NCBI RefSeq assembly: GCF_000003815.2
Contig: NC_049995.1
Location: 7,835,626 to 7,895,625 of the forward strand
Reading direction: 5' to 3'
From: Branchiostoma floridae
Taxonomy: Eukaryota; Chordata; Leptocardii; Amphioxiformes; Branchiostomatidae
DNA: 60,000 nucleotides
Shown: positions 11,201 through 20,704 of the stretch, one piece after another
Layout: each line of letters opens with the position of its first letter
Position numbering within the stretch: the stretch's first letter is position 1
Position numbers and translations under genes: made by a program
Notes under the pieces: generated by a model
What the model saw: the letters and a program-made list of their open reading frames with translations, nothing else
The model's database searches: none
Told to the model about the DNA's origin: nothing

Positions 11201-11701
11201 AAGCTCAAGAATCATCAACGAGAAAGCGCTCCTCGAGTAAGCCTCAACCTCCAGATTTTGTCCTGTTCTCTTTGTGCACTACGTTGTCAATGTGTGGATC
11301 CCAGTTCATGTTCCTACTGATCGGTCTACTTCACTTTGTGGACATTATCCAGTTTATGGTCCATGTAGGGTGTAGTAAACTCTAATTGTTTCCTATTCCT
11401 GGTGACAGACATGCACACATGTGCAGGAAATAAGAGTCAACCTTGCATTTTATGATGGATTCCAGGCTACGATATTAGGATAAGACCCATAGCCTTATGT
11501 TGTATAATGATCTTCTTTTTAATCCACACATTGCAGGGTGACTCTGGCGGCCCTCTTGTCTGTGAGATAGACGGGTCGTACCATGTGGTGGGGGTGGCCA
11601 GCTTCGTTGCAGGCGCCTGCGACACCAGCTACCCGACAGTCTTTGCGCGTGTCAGCGCCTTCAGCCGCTGGATTGAACGCATCAGGAGGAACAACCACTG
11701 A
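4851..11701 (+). CDS. Gene A: secreted chymotrypsin/elastase-like serine protease (S1A)
   Basis: Seven exons: 4851-4917, 5109-5200, 6484-6581, 9682-9793, 10171-10333, 10791-10942, 11537-11701; 849 nt, 282 residues. Every intron is GT-AG and phases match. Residues 1-23 form a hydrophobic signal peptide. C24 (CGQP) should pair with the Cys of ACVPP. Cleavage at R38|I39VGG activates the zymogen. The triad is H80 (TAAHC), D128 (NDIMLL) and S231 (GDSGGP). Pocket residues are Gly189, Val216 and Thr226 in chymotrypsin numbering, which favours small aliphatic P1 residues as in elastases. Oddity: the Cys168 position reads DES rather than DEC, leaving Cys182 (MICAG) without its usual partner. Intron 2 holds a minisatellite and intron 3 a 2.3-kb insertion absent from B and C. 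Likely a secreted digestive enzyme. Serine protease is certain; the substrate is inferred. Confidence 0.9.
5216..5305. repeat. (GT)n microsatellite in intron 2 of gene A
   Basis: A long GT run starts 16 bases after the exon 2 donor. B and C carry GT runs at the equivalent position, so the repeat predates the duplications. Confidence 0.95.
5551..6286. repeat. Minisatellite, ~20-bp unit, ~36 copies
   Basis: The unit is close to AAAAAGTAAGTGTGCAGCKC, with A-run length varying and occasional extra AAGT. It fills most of intron 2 of gene A and is absent from B and C. Each unit contains a perfect donor consensus GTAAGT and a TGCAG acceptor-like string. ORFs on the minus strand here (repeated CTLTYF) are artefacts. 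Confidence 0.95.
6306..6348. mobile_element. Single end of MITE family 2 (CTGCTTGGAGATTA)
   Basis: GGATACTATCTTATGCTACC followed by GTAGGATCTGCTTGGAGATT is almost identical to the right end at 28335-28378. No matching left end is seen, so this is a solo or truncated end. Confidence 0.6.
6757..9058. mobile_element. 2.3-kb composite insertion in intron 3 of gene A
   Basis: Sequence on both sides aligns continuously with intron 3 of gene B (junction equivalent near 16180), so about 2.3 kb was gained in A or lost from B. It holds an AT-rich stretch (6760-7900) with recurring TTATGCAAAT/ATTTGCATAA motifs at roughly 120-bp spacing, then an internal duplication at 8408-8960. It ends in a motif, CTATTAGGCTCGCCC, that recurs at 34090. 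No coding capacity was recognised. Confidence 0.6.
8408..8960. repeat. Tandem duplication, ~284-bp unit, two copies
   Basis: Copy 1 (8408-8691) and copy 2 (8692-8960) both start AACCCGGAAGTGATTTCCAC and remain highly similar through CGATCAATCGAAAATCGC. The second lacks a few bases near its end. Confidence 0.85.
9082..9496. mobile_element. Intron 3 hairpin plus MITE family 1 (gene A)
   Basis: Inverted arms at 9082-9105 and 9140-9163 (CCAAATAGCAGTTACTCAAG type, two mismatches) precede a family-1 MITE at 9228-9496 (TAATGCTACGTCC ... GGACCGCAGTAG). The same pair sits in intron 3 of B and C. Confidence 0.65.
10505..10582. repeat. GT-rich microsatellite in intron 5 of gene A
   Basis: An interrupted GTGTGTGC run follows a stretch of repeated GGTCCAG. 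The same arrangement occurs in gene B at 17612-17690 but not in C. Confidence 0.9.
11078..11370. mobile_element. Foldback element built from a LINE fragment, intron 6 of gene A
   Basis: Arms of about 95-115 bp (11078-11190 and 11251-11370) are inverted around a ~60-bp spacer. The left arm reads [11 protein letters not shown] in one frame, a motif seen in LINE reverse transcriptases downstream of the catalytic core. Gene B has the same structure at 18498-18780 and gene C lacks it. Confidence 0.6.
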
Positions 11702-11770
11702 TCTGATTGGTCGCATACAGCGACGAGAGAAGACCACTCTTTGTAATCAGTTGCTATAGAAACTAGAATC

Positions 11771-11776
11771 AATAAA
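11771..11776 (+). terminator. Polyadenylation signal of gene A
   Basis: AATAAA lies 70 bases after the stop codon, within a 3' UTR stretch (GCTATAGAAACYAGAATC) conserved in all three genes. Confidence 0.8.
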
Positions 11777-11904
11777 AAAGAACTACTTCACGCTTTTTTC
11801 TATTTCTTTTTACCCCCTTGTGTACTAGTATTCTTTTCAGATATATAAGATATAAGACATCTGTTACCGAAAGTCCATCATTCAGCTTGATATACCTAAA
11901 TACC

Positions 11905-12018
11905 TAATCTCCAAGCAGATCTTAGGCCTTCGCGTGGCCAATTTACTCCTCAGCCGGCTAAACTCCTTCCCCAGATTATGATACTGTCTTATGCCACGCA
12001 AGATCTGCTTGGAGATTA
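11905..12018. mobile_element. MITE family 2, two-ended copy
   Basis: Left end TAATCTCCAAGCAGATCTT and right end AAGATCTGCTTGGAGATTA are inverted, 114 bp overall. It is followed directly by one end (12018-12053) of the 40.8-kb palindromic MITE family. Confidence 0.7.
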
Positions 12019-12123
12019 CTAAATACCCTGTTTTTAAAAACAACGGATATAGCCTTGAGGTGAACATTAAATAAGTTTTATATGGTTGAAGGGAAATAGC
12101 AAGTTGACTTGTGCTCTTGCTGT

Positions 12124-12733
12124 AGCCTGGTATCCAGCCGTATTATAGCTCCCGAGTCTCTTCTGTCCTCTCTGCAAATACTATAGCTCGGTATTCAGCT
12201 GTATTATAGTTTCCGGGTGTCTTCTGTCCTCTCTGCAAATACTATAGCCCGGTATTCAGCCGTATTATTGCTCCCGAGTCTCTTCTGTCCTTTCCACAAA
12301 CACTATAGCCTAGTATCCAGCCGTATTATAGCTCCCGAGTGTCTTCTATCCTCTCCAGAAAAATATCGTAACCTGGTATCCAGCCGTGTTATAGCTCCTA
12401 AGTCTCTTCTGCTCTCTCAGCAGGTACTGTAACATAGTATCCAGCCGTATTATAGCTTGCGAGTCTCTTCTGCTCTCTGCCCAGGTACTGTAACCTAGTA
12501 TCCAGCCGTATTATAGCTCCTTAGTCTCTTCTGTCCTCACCGCAAATACTGTAACCTGGTATCCAGCCGTATTATAGCTCCTTAGTCTCTTCTGTCCTCA
12601 CCACAAATACTGTAGCCTGGTATCCAGCCGTATTATAGCTCCTTAGTCTCTTCTGTCCTCACCGCAAATACTGTAACCTGGTATCCAGCCGTATTATAGC
12701 TCCCGAGTCTCTTCTGTCCTCTCCGCAAATACG
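12124..12733. repeat. Minisatellite, ~61-bp unit, about 10 copies
   Basis: The unit contains CCTGGTATCCAGCCGTATTA, TAGCTCCCGAGTCTCTTCTG and TCCTC..GCAAATACTGTAG. The same satellite follows gene C at 25608-25970. Confidence 0.9.
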
Positions 12734-13609
12734 GATGCTATCTGAAACGCCTGACGTCGACTGTTTCCAAAATCATATCCAGTTATTTAAGTAACTCCTT
12801 TTGGGAGTATGTTATTACCTGAATGTCGAACATTCATTGACGTACTGCATGCATAGTTTAAATCAAGTAAAATAATTACCGAAACTCTTTCTAGATTTTA
12901 CTCCCATTTGTCATGCCTTTTATACATATATATATGCATACGTGAACTTTTGAGAGTTGTGACGGACAACGTAAATGAAACGTTGTAAACAGCAATACTC
13001 TACATGGCGTTTAGAAATGTTTCTTAATCTTAAAGAGGCGATTTGTGATTGCTTTATTCCCCTAGTAGTGCTTATATTTCAAATCATACTACCTGGCTTA
13101 TACTCTTATAAATCCAATATTTCAATCTTCAATATCAAAGTAAATCATCCTCTCATGTAGCTCTTGGTGAGTTTAAAACACAACGTCATGAAAAATGCAC
13201 AGTTCTGTCCACGGAACGAAGCAATGGATTTAGCTGTCTAGATAATTGTCTGACTTACAGCAGATATAGGTCGTCCCATAGCTTTTTGGCAGTAGGTTCC
13301 GTTCAGCGTATTGGTCATGGCAAACTTTCCACCAGTACAATGTTTATGTTAACCGTCGCCAATTAATCTGACGTCAACAGTGATATTAGCATGTAGACCC
13401 CTATACATCCAATTAGTGCGCTCCATGTTGTGATATACGACAAGACACCGTACCAATGTATTGTAATTGTGTTATTTCCTGCCAGGGGGCGTAGCTACAT
13501 GCAGAACAGGTTGGACCGTTTTTCCGCCCCCCAAACCGGACTGGACCGGGTTTTTCGCAGTTCGGACCGGACTGGGTTTTCCAAAAACCCGTTTAAACTT
13601 TTCTTGGGG
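12734..13609. other. Upstream flank of block B, no gene seen
   Basis: The part from about 12930 to 13260 is paralogous to 3120-3480 upstream of gene A (shared GAACTTTTGARAGTTGTGA and GCAATACTCT). No coding exon was recognised; 13430-13610 holds short runs of GGACCGG/TTTTCC character. Confidence 0.6.
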
Positions 13610-13830
13610 CTTTAGCGGGGCAGTGGGGTGTTGTCCACTGTGTATTGGGTACGATATTCGATATTGGAAAGGGGAGTCCATTTCTCTCCTTCCATCGCGT
13701 ATACCTCTCCAACCAAAGTCAGGTACCCATATTGTCATGTAAAGTGACTTTCCAAAGGGTAAAACATTGCCGGAGGATTCGAACACATGACCTCTGGGTC
13801 AAACACCCTAACTGATACGCCGACGCAACG
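13610..13830 (-). mobile_element. tRNA-derived SINE upstream of gene B
   Basis: On the minus strand it shows an A-box-like GGCGTATCAGTTA (13809-13821) and a B box GGTCATGTGTTCGAATCC (13775-13792), followed by the body shared with the other copies. Confidence 0.7.
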
Positions 13831-14005
13831 TAAGAGAGTTATGTTTGAGCGCTCGAGCCCATGTTGTCTAGCTTGTGGGGAAAAATCCTTGAAACAAAGT
13901 CACGTATGTAACTTCCAGTCTCGGGTGGTGAAAGTATTTGTTTTGCAAGCTGCTTTGTTGACTTTCAGCTATTTTAAGGTAATTAATGGATATCGTACTA
14001 AGCTA

Positions 14006-14302
14006 AGGGCACAACCCACCGTACGTGCAATTTGTCCATACGTTTTTTTTGGGAGGCCACGTCCGCCACGTATTTCCGAAAACGTGGGGAACGACTGGCA
14101 AGAGCAGGGAGGGAGTACGTCAACACGGCAACACACGTTTTGCCTGACGTTAAGTTCTACGGCGTGTCTGCATGCTCCAAAATCCGTCGGACTCCCTACG
14201 AGTTCGTACGGAGGCGGTACTTACCATTTACGAATTCCAACAGATTGTCTACGTTTTGGCACGTAGACAGCACGTATTTGCACGTACGGCGGGTTGTGCC
14301 CT
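14006..14302. mobile_element. 297-bp MITE with AGGGCACAAC ends, upstream of gene B
   Basis: A ~24-bp terminal inverted repeat, AGGGCACAACCCRCCGTACG, continues TGCAA. Gene C has the orthologous copy at 19628-19922, but gene A lacks it, so it inserted before the B/C duplication. A frame common to both copies exists but matches nothing known to me. Confidence 0.75.
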
Positions 14303-14547
14303 CAGCTTTAGACACCGAACGAGACGACATATGTAAGTTTCTCCCGATAACAGTAACAGTATTTTTCTAACATTAAACTGCATGCATGCATGCCTTTGCA
14401 TGCATTCGTGATATATATGGTCGGAGAAAAAAACTTTCTAGGTTTCCTCGGTAATTTTAGAACTTTTTAAAATGAATATTACAGCTTTTACAGACAATAT
14501 GCAATGATACCTAGCGCTCTTTGTGCATGCTTTTGCTGCGTAATACT

Positions 14548-15092
14548 TTGGCTTCTCCTGTCGATTGGACGGATGAGGAGGCAGACAGGCTATTTGCCTG
14601 TTTGCATGACCTGCACATGACTTTTTATGGCGAAGGAGGGGTGTGCAATTCCTTCTCCACCCTCTCGTCTACTGGAGCACTAAGTCTCACAGGGGCAACT
14701 GTATTCAACGTGTGAGGCGGCTCCAGCAGATGCAGCTTTGTTGTTCGGAGTATCCGTCTCCTAGGAGGACTTCCAACCGAGGATGTAGGGGGTTCCTCCT
14801 ACCCCCGACTCGTGCGCCATTGCGGGTGCCGCTCATGCCCGAACATGCCCCTAAGGCCTGTCTCGGCCACACAGCCCCACCAAGCCACACAAGGCCACTA
14901 GATACTCATTTACACCTGAGTTAATTGAGGAAAAGCGTGTCGTGGGCCATGGGCCGCGTGTCGCAGTGGCAGCATTTGCGGCTCGAGACCGAGAGATTGC
15001 GGGTTCGAATCCAGCTGCTGTGTCATCGATCTTGTGCCCTTGGGAAAGGCACTTTACACGACTTTCCTCACTTAACTCAGGTGCGTAATACT
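14548..15092 (+). mobile_element. Composite SINE insertion in the gene B promoter
   Basis: TGCGTAATACT occurs at 14537-14547 and again at 15082-15092. Gene C has it once, at the equivalent position, so ~534 bp plus a target duplication were inserted in B. The 3' part (14947-15081) is a plus-oriented tRNA SINE with A box TGTCGCAGTGGC at 14959 and B box GGTTCGAATCC at 15002. The 5' part (14548-14946) is not recognised. It ends 16 bases before the first GATA box of gene B. Confidence 0.75.
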
Positions 15093-15107
15093 ATATATAT
15101 ACAAAAA

Positions 15108-15166
15108 GATAAACGTTTTCGACCGTCACGAAAAAAAGATAAGAATATCCGCACAACCCTTCATAA
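15108..15166 (+). promoter_or_regulatory. Promoter module of gene B, TATA altered
   Basis: GATAAA at 15108 and GATAAG at 15138 are kept, but the TATA position reads CATAAG (15161-15166) instead of TATAAG. Distal sequence is displaced by the SINE insertion just upstream. Confidence 0.5.
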
Positions 15167-15239
15167 GTTCAAGTGTCAAAGTCTACCTGTAACAACTTTG
15201 TGACTGTAGCATACACTGTTGGCTTGGATCACAACAGCT

Positions 15240-15584
15240 ATGGAGATCTTTCTGATTTTCGTGGCGATGGTGGCCATTGTAAATGGTTAGTGACTTTCAA
15301 ATTCAGCTTTTAATTAGTTGATTGACCACATACGACGGTTGAAATTCATAGGAGATCATAGATTCAGCCATATGGATATGGACACCTTCCTCAAAAACGT
15401 TTGTGGAGCTCAGAAGGATTTTTGTAGCAGATGTAACGACTCCTTTGTTTTGTTCACATATTGTTTTCAGGTTGCGGCCAGCCAATGATCGCACCTAGGA
15501 CTGCCGGAACGTCACGTATCGTCGGGGGAGAGAACGCAAGACAGAACAGCTGGCCGTGGCAGGTAGGTATCTTGATGTTAGGAT

Positions 15585-15625
<41 letters not shown>

Positions 15626-15711
15626 TTGCGTGTGTGTACGTGTACATGTGTGTGCGTGTGTGTGTATGTACGTGTGTGCGTGCGTGTGTGTACGTGTACA
15701 TGTGTGTGTGT

Positions 15712-15751
<40 letters not shown>

Positions 15752-18700
15752 ATGTACGTGTGTGTGTGCGTGTGTGTACGTGTACATGTGTATGTGTGTA
15801 TGTGTGTGGGTGTGGGTGTCTTTAGTCAAAGCATAAAGGAAAGTCTCTTGTGTCGATAAAAGCGAGTTTTATGAGCACTACATATCTGTTACATGTTTTT
15901 AGGTGTCTCTGCAAACGCCCGATGGTTCTCACTACTGTGGCGGAACCCTGATAGGTCGACGGTGGGTGCTGACGGCAGCACACTGTAACCAAGGGGACTA
16001 GTAAGTCGAGCTGAAGCACCTGATAATCACATATTTCTATGTAAGATATTCAGTCTTCGTTACCATATGTTACAATTCGTACCGACTATAAACTGTGTGC
16101 TTGCATTTCAAAGCATCAAAATCAATTTTTATGACATGTACCATTGAAAAAACGGCTAAAGTCTATAGCAACTACAAAAACGCAGAGCAGAATAGACCAA
16201 CGCCAAATAGCAGTTACTCAAGCAACATGGTTCGGTACGATTTTGGAAGCTGCAGTTCCAGTTACTTGAGCAACTGCTATTTGGTGTATCTTATTACCAT
16301 CGACCAAACAGACCAATATTATATTGATATTGAAGAGGAGAACCCCAATAATGCTACGTCCTATTTCGAAAAAGGGGCGTTCGCCTACCTGGGCCACGTA
16401 GGACACTTTGTGTGGCTACCGGGCTATTTTTGGGTACAGCTGGGCCCCTGGCTTTTTCAAACTCGTAGTTAAAATCAAACCGGGTCCCGGTAGCGAATAG
16501 ACGTCGTAACCTAATCGTAAAAACACCTAGAAGTACCCCCACGATATCCGGCAGTCCAATGGGACAATTTTGTGGCTTCAAATAGAGCCCGGCCAGATCA
16601 AATCGGACCGCAGTAGAACAAACGCTATCTCCCTGCAACAACTGTGCTATTTGACACGTATGTTGACTAGTCCCTATGTATACAAACTGCTATGTTATGT
16701 TATCAGAGAAGTAGTTAGCTTGTGCAAGCAGCGATGTGCTATGCATACATATAGTCCATCACACAGAAACCTACGCTTTCATCCGCTGAACTTTACACTC
16801 CTCACATCTACAGCTTCCTGACAGACAAGGTTGTTGCAGGAGCGCATGATCTGTCCGATATCTCTGAATCTGTCCAGGTGTCCAATATTGAAGCGTGGTT
16901 CCCTCATCCGGACTACAACCCACAGGTAGGAGGCTCTGCTTAACACTATTGTTAGGAAGGCCCGCAACGCTTTACGATAAATTGATCTAAATTCATGTAG
17001 GTATGGTGCAAGCAACGGCCGTTGCAAATACTGTATGTCCGGGTTACTCAATGACCTTCATCGACGTTGTGATGCTTGATATGGGTTTCTGTGGCCGACT
17101 ACCTAACAGACTTATAACTTCTAACGCAGACTGTAAAAGCATGTACGTTCGCTTATACCCGGTATAAGCGGCTAGTATACAGATACAGATACGATGGTTA
17201 TATACCGTCTAACCTTCATCGACGTTTCATTTTCACCGTTGTTCATCTGCATACATGTACGCTCCTACAGACTGTAGAGAATGACATCATGCTGCTAAAG
17301 TTAGCCAGCAAGGTGAACCTCGGCAGGAGCGTGCGCCTCGCCTGCGTGCCGCCGGCCGGGACTGACTACCCAGGCGGGACGATGTGCTGGAGCACCGGCT
17401 GGGGGGTTTGGGCACCGGACGTCGACGGTAACGGTAGGGCAAACGTCACATTGGAGTTCTCCAGTAGATACAGTTCTACTAGGAGTGGGTATCAGTACAG
17501 AAAATTCAGGTCCAGGTACGGTTCAGGTCCAGAGGATCAGGTCCAGAGGACCTGGACCTAAACCTGGACCTGATTGTGAAAACTTGTGAATGGGCATGGG
17601 TGGGAATGCATGGATGTGTTGTGTGTGTGTACGCTTGCGCGTGTGTGTGTGCATGTGTGTGCGTGTGCGTGTGTGTGTGTACGGGCATGATATACACAAC
17701 TTAACAACAGCTTTACAATGACATTGCTGGGATTGTCGCAAAGAAGTATCATATTATGGGTAAGGTGGCGAAGTCTGCAAATGCTATCTCTGATTGCCTT
17801 GTTTTATATTTGTTTTCAACAAAATTCACCAACACAACGCAACATAGAAAACGTGCCTTATTGCAAAAAGTCTCCCACGATCATTATGTTATCAATAGGA
17901 CCTATTGCTGATGAGCTAAAGCAGGCAGACCTCCCGTTGCTAAGTGACGATGAGTGCAGCCAAATCATGAGCAATTGGGACGCGGGCTACAAACCTGACA
18001 GTATGATCTGTGCCGGGGGTGAGGGTCCAGGCGAGGATGGGGCATGCAAGGTAAATATGTTCATTTGTATTACAGTGATTTACCACGAACTCGGGGCGGC
18101 AGACATTTTGATGATGATACGTACGTGATACTCTGATTCGCTGCATGTCTGTCACAAGGAGTAGGAAACAATTGTGCTTTATGAATATATCAGAAAAGAG
18201 TACCCATATTTTGAACATCTTAATGCAACGGATAAATTTCTATTTTTGATGCGCCTAGACAAACCCTGTATATTAAACAGAATCTGTTCCTATATCTACA
18301 CCTGTACAAAGAAGCGAGAAGATGTCGACCATCCTGTTAGCTTAGTACCTTCAACTAGTTAAAGTGTATATTGTTGTTTTTGCATATGTTTGTTATGTCT
18401 GTTATCAGTTATGTCTGTTATCAGTGACCTGTACCTAGCCCGTCGAGGCATGAATGTACATTATAATAAAGGTCTTCATTCAATTATACTTTTACTTCTA
18501 CATGGACATAAACTGGATCATGTCTGCAAAGCGAAGTAGACCGATCAGTAGGAACATGAACACACACATTGACAACGTAGTGAACAAAGCGAACAGGACA
18601 AAATCTGAAGGCAAGCTCAAGAATCATCAACGAGAAAGCGCTCCTCGAGTAAGCCTCAACCTCAAGATTATGTCCTGTTCTCTTTGTGCACTACGTTGTC

Positions 18701-19104
18701 AATGTGTGGATCCCAGTTCATGTTCCTACTGATCGGTCTACTTCACTTTGTGGACATTATCCAGTTTATGGTCCATGTAGGGTGTAGTAAACTCTAATTG
18801 TTTCCTATTTCTGGTGACAGACATGCACACAGGAAATAAGAGTCAACCTTGCATTTTATGATGGATTCTAGGCTACGATATTAGGATAAGTCCTATGGCC
18901 TAATATCATATAATGATCTTCTTTTTAATCCACACATTGCAGGGTGACTCTGGAGGCCCTCTTGTCTGTGAGATAGACGGGTTGTACCATGTGGTGGGGG
19001 TGGCCAGCTTCGTTGCAGGCGGCTGCGACACCAGCTACCCGACAATCTTTGCGCGTGTCAGCGCCTTCACCGACTGGATTACCAGCATCAGGAGGAACTA
19101 CTGA
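15240..19104 (+). CDS. Gene B: secreted chymotrypsin/elastase-like serine protease (S1A)
   Basis: Seven exons: 15240-15285, 15471-15562, 15903-16000, 16814-16925, 17271-17433, 17899-18050, 18943-19104; 825 nt, 274 residues. The layout is identical to gene A and all introns are GT-AG. The signal peptide is short ([16 protein letters not shown]). Activation is at R31|I32VGG. The triad is H73, D121 and S224 (GDSGGP), all intact. Pocket positions Gly189, Val216 and Thr226 are elastase-like. All ten conserved cysteines of a chymotrypsin are present, including Cys168 (DDECSQ), which gene A lacks. Intron 6 holds a LINE insertion and a foldback element. With its altered TATA and SINE-split promoter, expression may differ from A and C. 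This is the least altered coding sequence of the three. Confidence 0.9.
15587..15822. repeat. (GT)n-rich microsatellite in intron 2 of gene B
   Basis: About 235 bp of GT repeats are interrupted by TACGTGTACATGTG units. It fills most of intron 2; ORFs here (CVCVCV, THTHTH) are artefacts. Confidence 0.95.
16203..16616. mobile_element. Intron 3 hairpin plus MITE family 1 (gene B)
   Basis: Hairpin arms lie at 16203-16226 and 16261-16284, and the MITE at 16349-16616. It is nearly identical to 9082-9496, so the insertion predates the A/B split. Confidence 0.65.
17612..17690. repeat. GT-rich microsatellite in intron 5 of gene B
   Basis: Counterpart of 10505-10582, preceded by the same GGTCCAG repeats. 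Confidence 0.9.
18174..18485 (+). mobile_element. 5'-truncated LINE insertion in intron 6 of gene B
   Basis: The first ~185 bp encode the LINE C-terminal tail (LYEYIRKEY ... [12 protein letters not shown]), followed by a stop, a 3' UTR and ATAATAAAGGTCTTCATTC. CAATT flanks both sides (18169-18173 and 18481-18485). Gene A at 11061 has the uninterrupted site (AAACAATTATAG). This is a clean empty-site pair with a 5-bp target duplication, and the LINE family is that of 113-691. Confidence 0.8.
18498..18780. mobile_element. Foldback element built from a LINE fragment, intron 6 of gene B
   Basis: Arms of ~105-120 bp (about 18498-18610 and 18665-18780) are inverted. The left arm encodes [15 protein letters not shown], a LINE reverse-transcriptase-like string. 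It corresponds to 11078-11370. Confidence 0.6.
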
Positions 19105-19181
19105 TGTGATGTGATGATTGGTCGCATACGGTGTCGAGAGGAAACCACTCCTTGTAATCGGTTGCTATAGAAACCAGAATC

Positions 19182-19187
19182 AATAAA
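19182..19187 (+). terminator. Polyadenylation signal of gene B
   Basis: AATAAA 78 bases after the stop, in the conserved 3' UTR block. Confidence 0.8.
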
Positions 19188-19307
19188 AAAAGAACTTCTA
19201 CATTTTTTTTTTCTTTTTCGTTTTACCTCCTTGTGTCTTCTTTTCAGACATGTAAGATATATGTTCAAGACCTCTCTCTCTCTTTACATAACCCACTTTC
19301 AGCCTGT

Positions 19308-19450
19308 TACAGGTGCCCATATTTACACCTGAGTGGAGTGAGGAAAGTCATGTAAACTGACTTTCCCAAGGGTAAAACGTTGCTGACATGTAGGAGGATT
19401 CGAACACATGACCTCTGGGTCAAACACCCTAACTGATACGCCAACGCAAC
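19308..19450 (-). mobile_element. Partial SINE at the B/C duplication junction
   Basis: It starts abruptly after CAGCCTGTTAC of the gene B 3' flank. It carries the B box GGTCATGTGTTCGAATCC (19396-19413, minus) and is paralogous to the copy at 13720-13830. Confidence 0.7.
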
Positions 19451-19627
19451 GTAAGAGAGATATGTTTGAGGGCTCGAGTCCATGTTGTCTAGCTTGTGGG
19501 GAAAAATCCTTGAAACAAAGTCATGGTATGTAACTTCCAGTCTCGGGTGGTGAAAGTATTTGTTTTGCAAGCTGCTTTGTTGACTTTTAGCTATTTTAAG
19601 GAAATTAACGGATATCGTACTAAGCTA

Positions 19628-19922
19628 AGGGCACAAGCCGCTGTACGGGCAATTTATCCGTACGTTTTTTTGTAGGCCACGTCCACCACGTATTTCCGAA
19701 AACGTGGGGAACGACTGGCAAGAGCAGGGAGGGAGTACGTCAACACGGCAACACAAGTTTTGCCTGACGTTAAGTTCTACGGCGTGTCTGCATGCTCCAA
19801 AATCCGTCGGACTCCCTACGAGTTCGCACGGAGGCGGTACTTACCACTTACGAATCCCAAAAGATTGCCCACGTTTTGGCACGTAGACAGCACGTGTTTA
19901 CACATATGGCGGGTTGTGCCCT
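19628..19922. mobile_element. 295-bp MITE with AGGGCACAA ends, upstream of gene C
   Basis: Paralog of 14006-14302 with more diverged inverted ends. Confidence 0.7.
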
Positions 19923-20156
19923 CAGCTTTAGACACTGAACGAGACGACATATGTAAGTTTCTCACGATAACAGTAACAGTATTTTTCTTATCTTAAACCT
20001 TTGCCTTTGCATGCATTCGTCGTATATATGGTCGGAGAAAAAACTTTCTAGGTGTCATTGGTAATTTTACAACTTTTTCAGATGAATATTACAGCTTTTA
20101 CAGACAATATTCAATGATACCTAGCGCTCTTTGTGTATGCTTTTGCTGCGTAATAC

Positions 20157-20245
20157 TATATATATATATATATATATATGCAGAAAGATAAACGTTTCCG
20201 ACCGTCACGAAAAAAGATAAGAATTTCCGCACAACCCTTTATAAG
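20157..20245 (+). promoter_or_regulatory. Promoter module of gene C
   Basis: A (TA)n run at 20157-20179 is followed by GATAAA (20187), GATAAG (20216) and TATAAG (20240), 78 bases before the ATG, matching gene A. Confidence 0.55.
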
Positions 20246-20317
20246 TTCAAGTGTCCAAGTCCACCTGTAACAACTTTGTGACTGTAGCACAAACTGTTGG
20301 CTTGGATCACAACAGCT

Positions 20318-20658
20318 ATGAAGATCTTCCTGATTTTTGCGGTGACGGTGGCCATGGCAAATGGTTAGTGACTTTCACCCTATAATTTCAGCCTTAGTTG
20401 ATTGACCACATACGACGATTGAAATTAGTAGGGGATCATAGAACCAGCCATCTGGACATGGACACGTTTGTGGAGCTCAGAAGGATTTTGTAGCGGATGT
20501 AACGACTCCTTTGTTTTGTTCCCATATTGTCTTCAGGTTGCGGCCAGCCAATGATCGCACCTAGGACTGCCGGAACGTCACGTATCGTCGGGGGAGAGAA
20601 TGCAAGACAGAACAGCTGGCCGTGGCAGGTAGGTATCTTGATGTTAGGATAGTGTGTG

Positions 20659-20704
<46 letters not shown>

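Noticed and set aside
13787-14370. Frames of 112-159 codons upstream of gene B, partly conserved near 19760
   Set aside because: They lie in the AGGGCAC-ended MITE. Conservation is explained by the recent duplication and there is no family match.
14947-15020. Possible functional tRNA gene (A and B boxes)
   Set aside because: The A and B boxes are good, but the acceptor stem is not paired, it sits in a dispersed repeat with a SINE body, and it has a target duplication.
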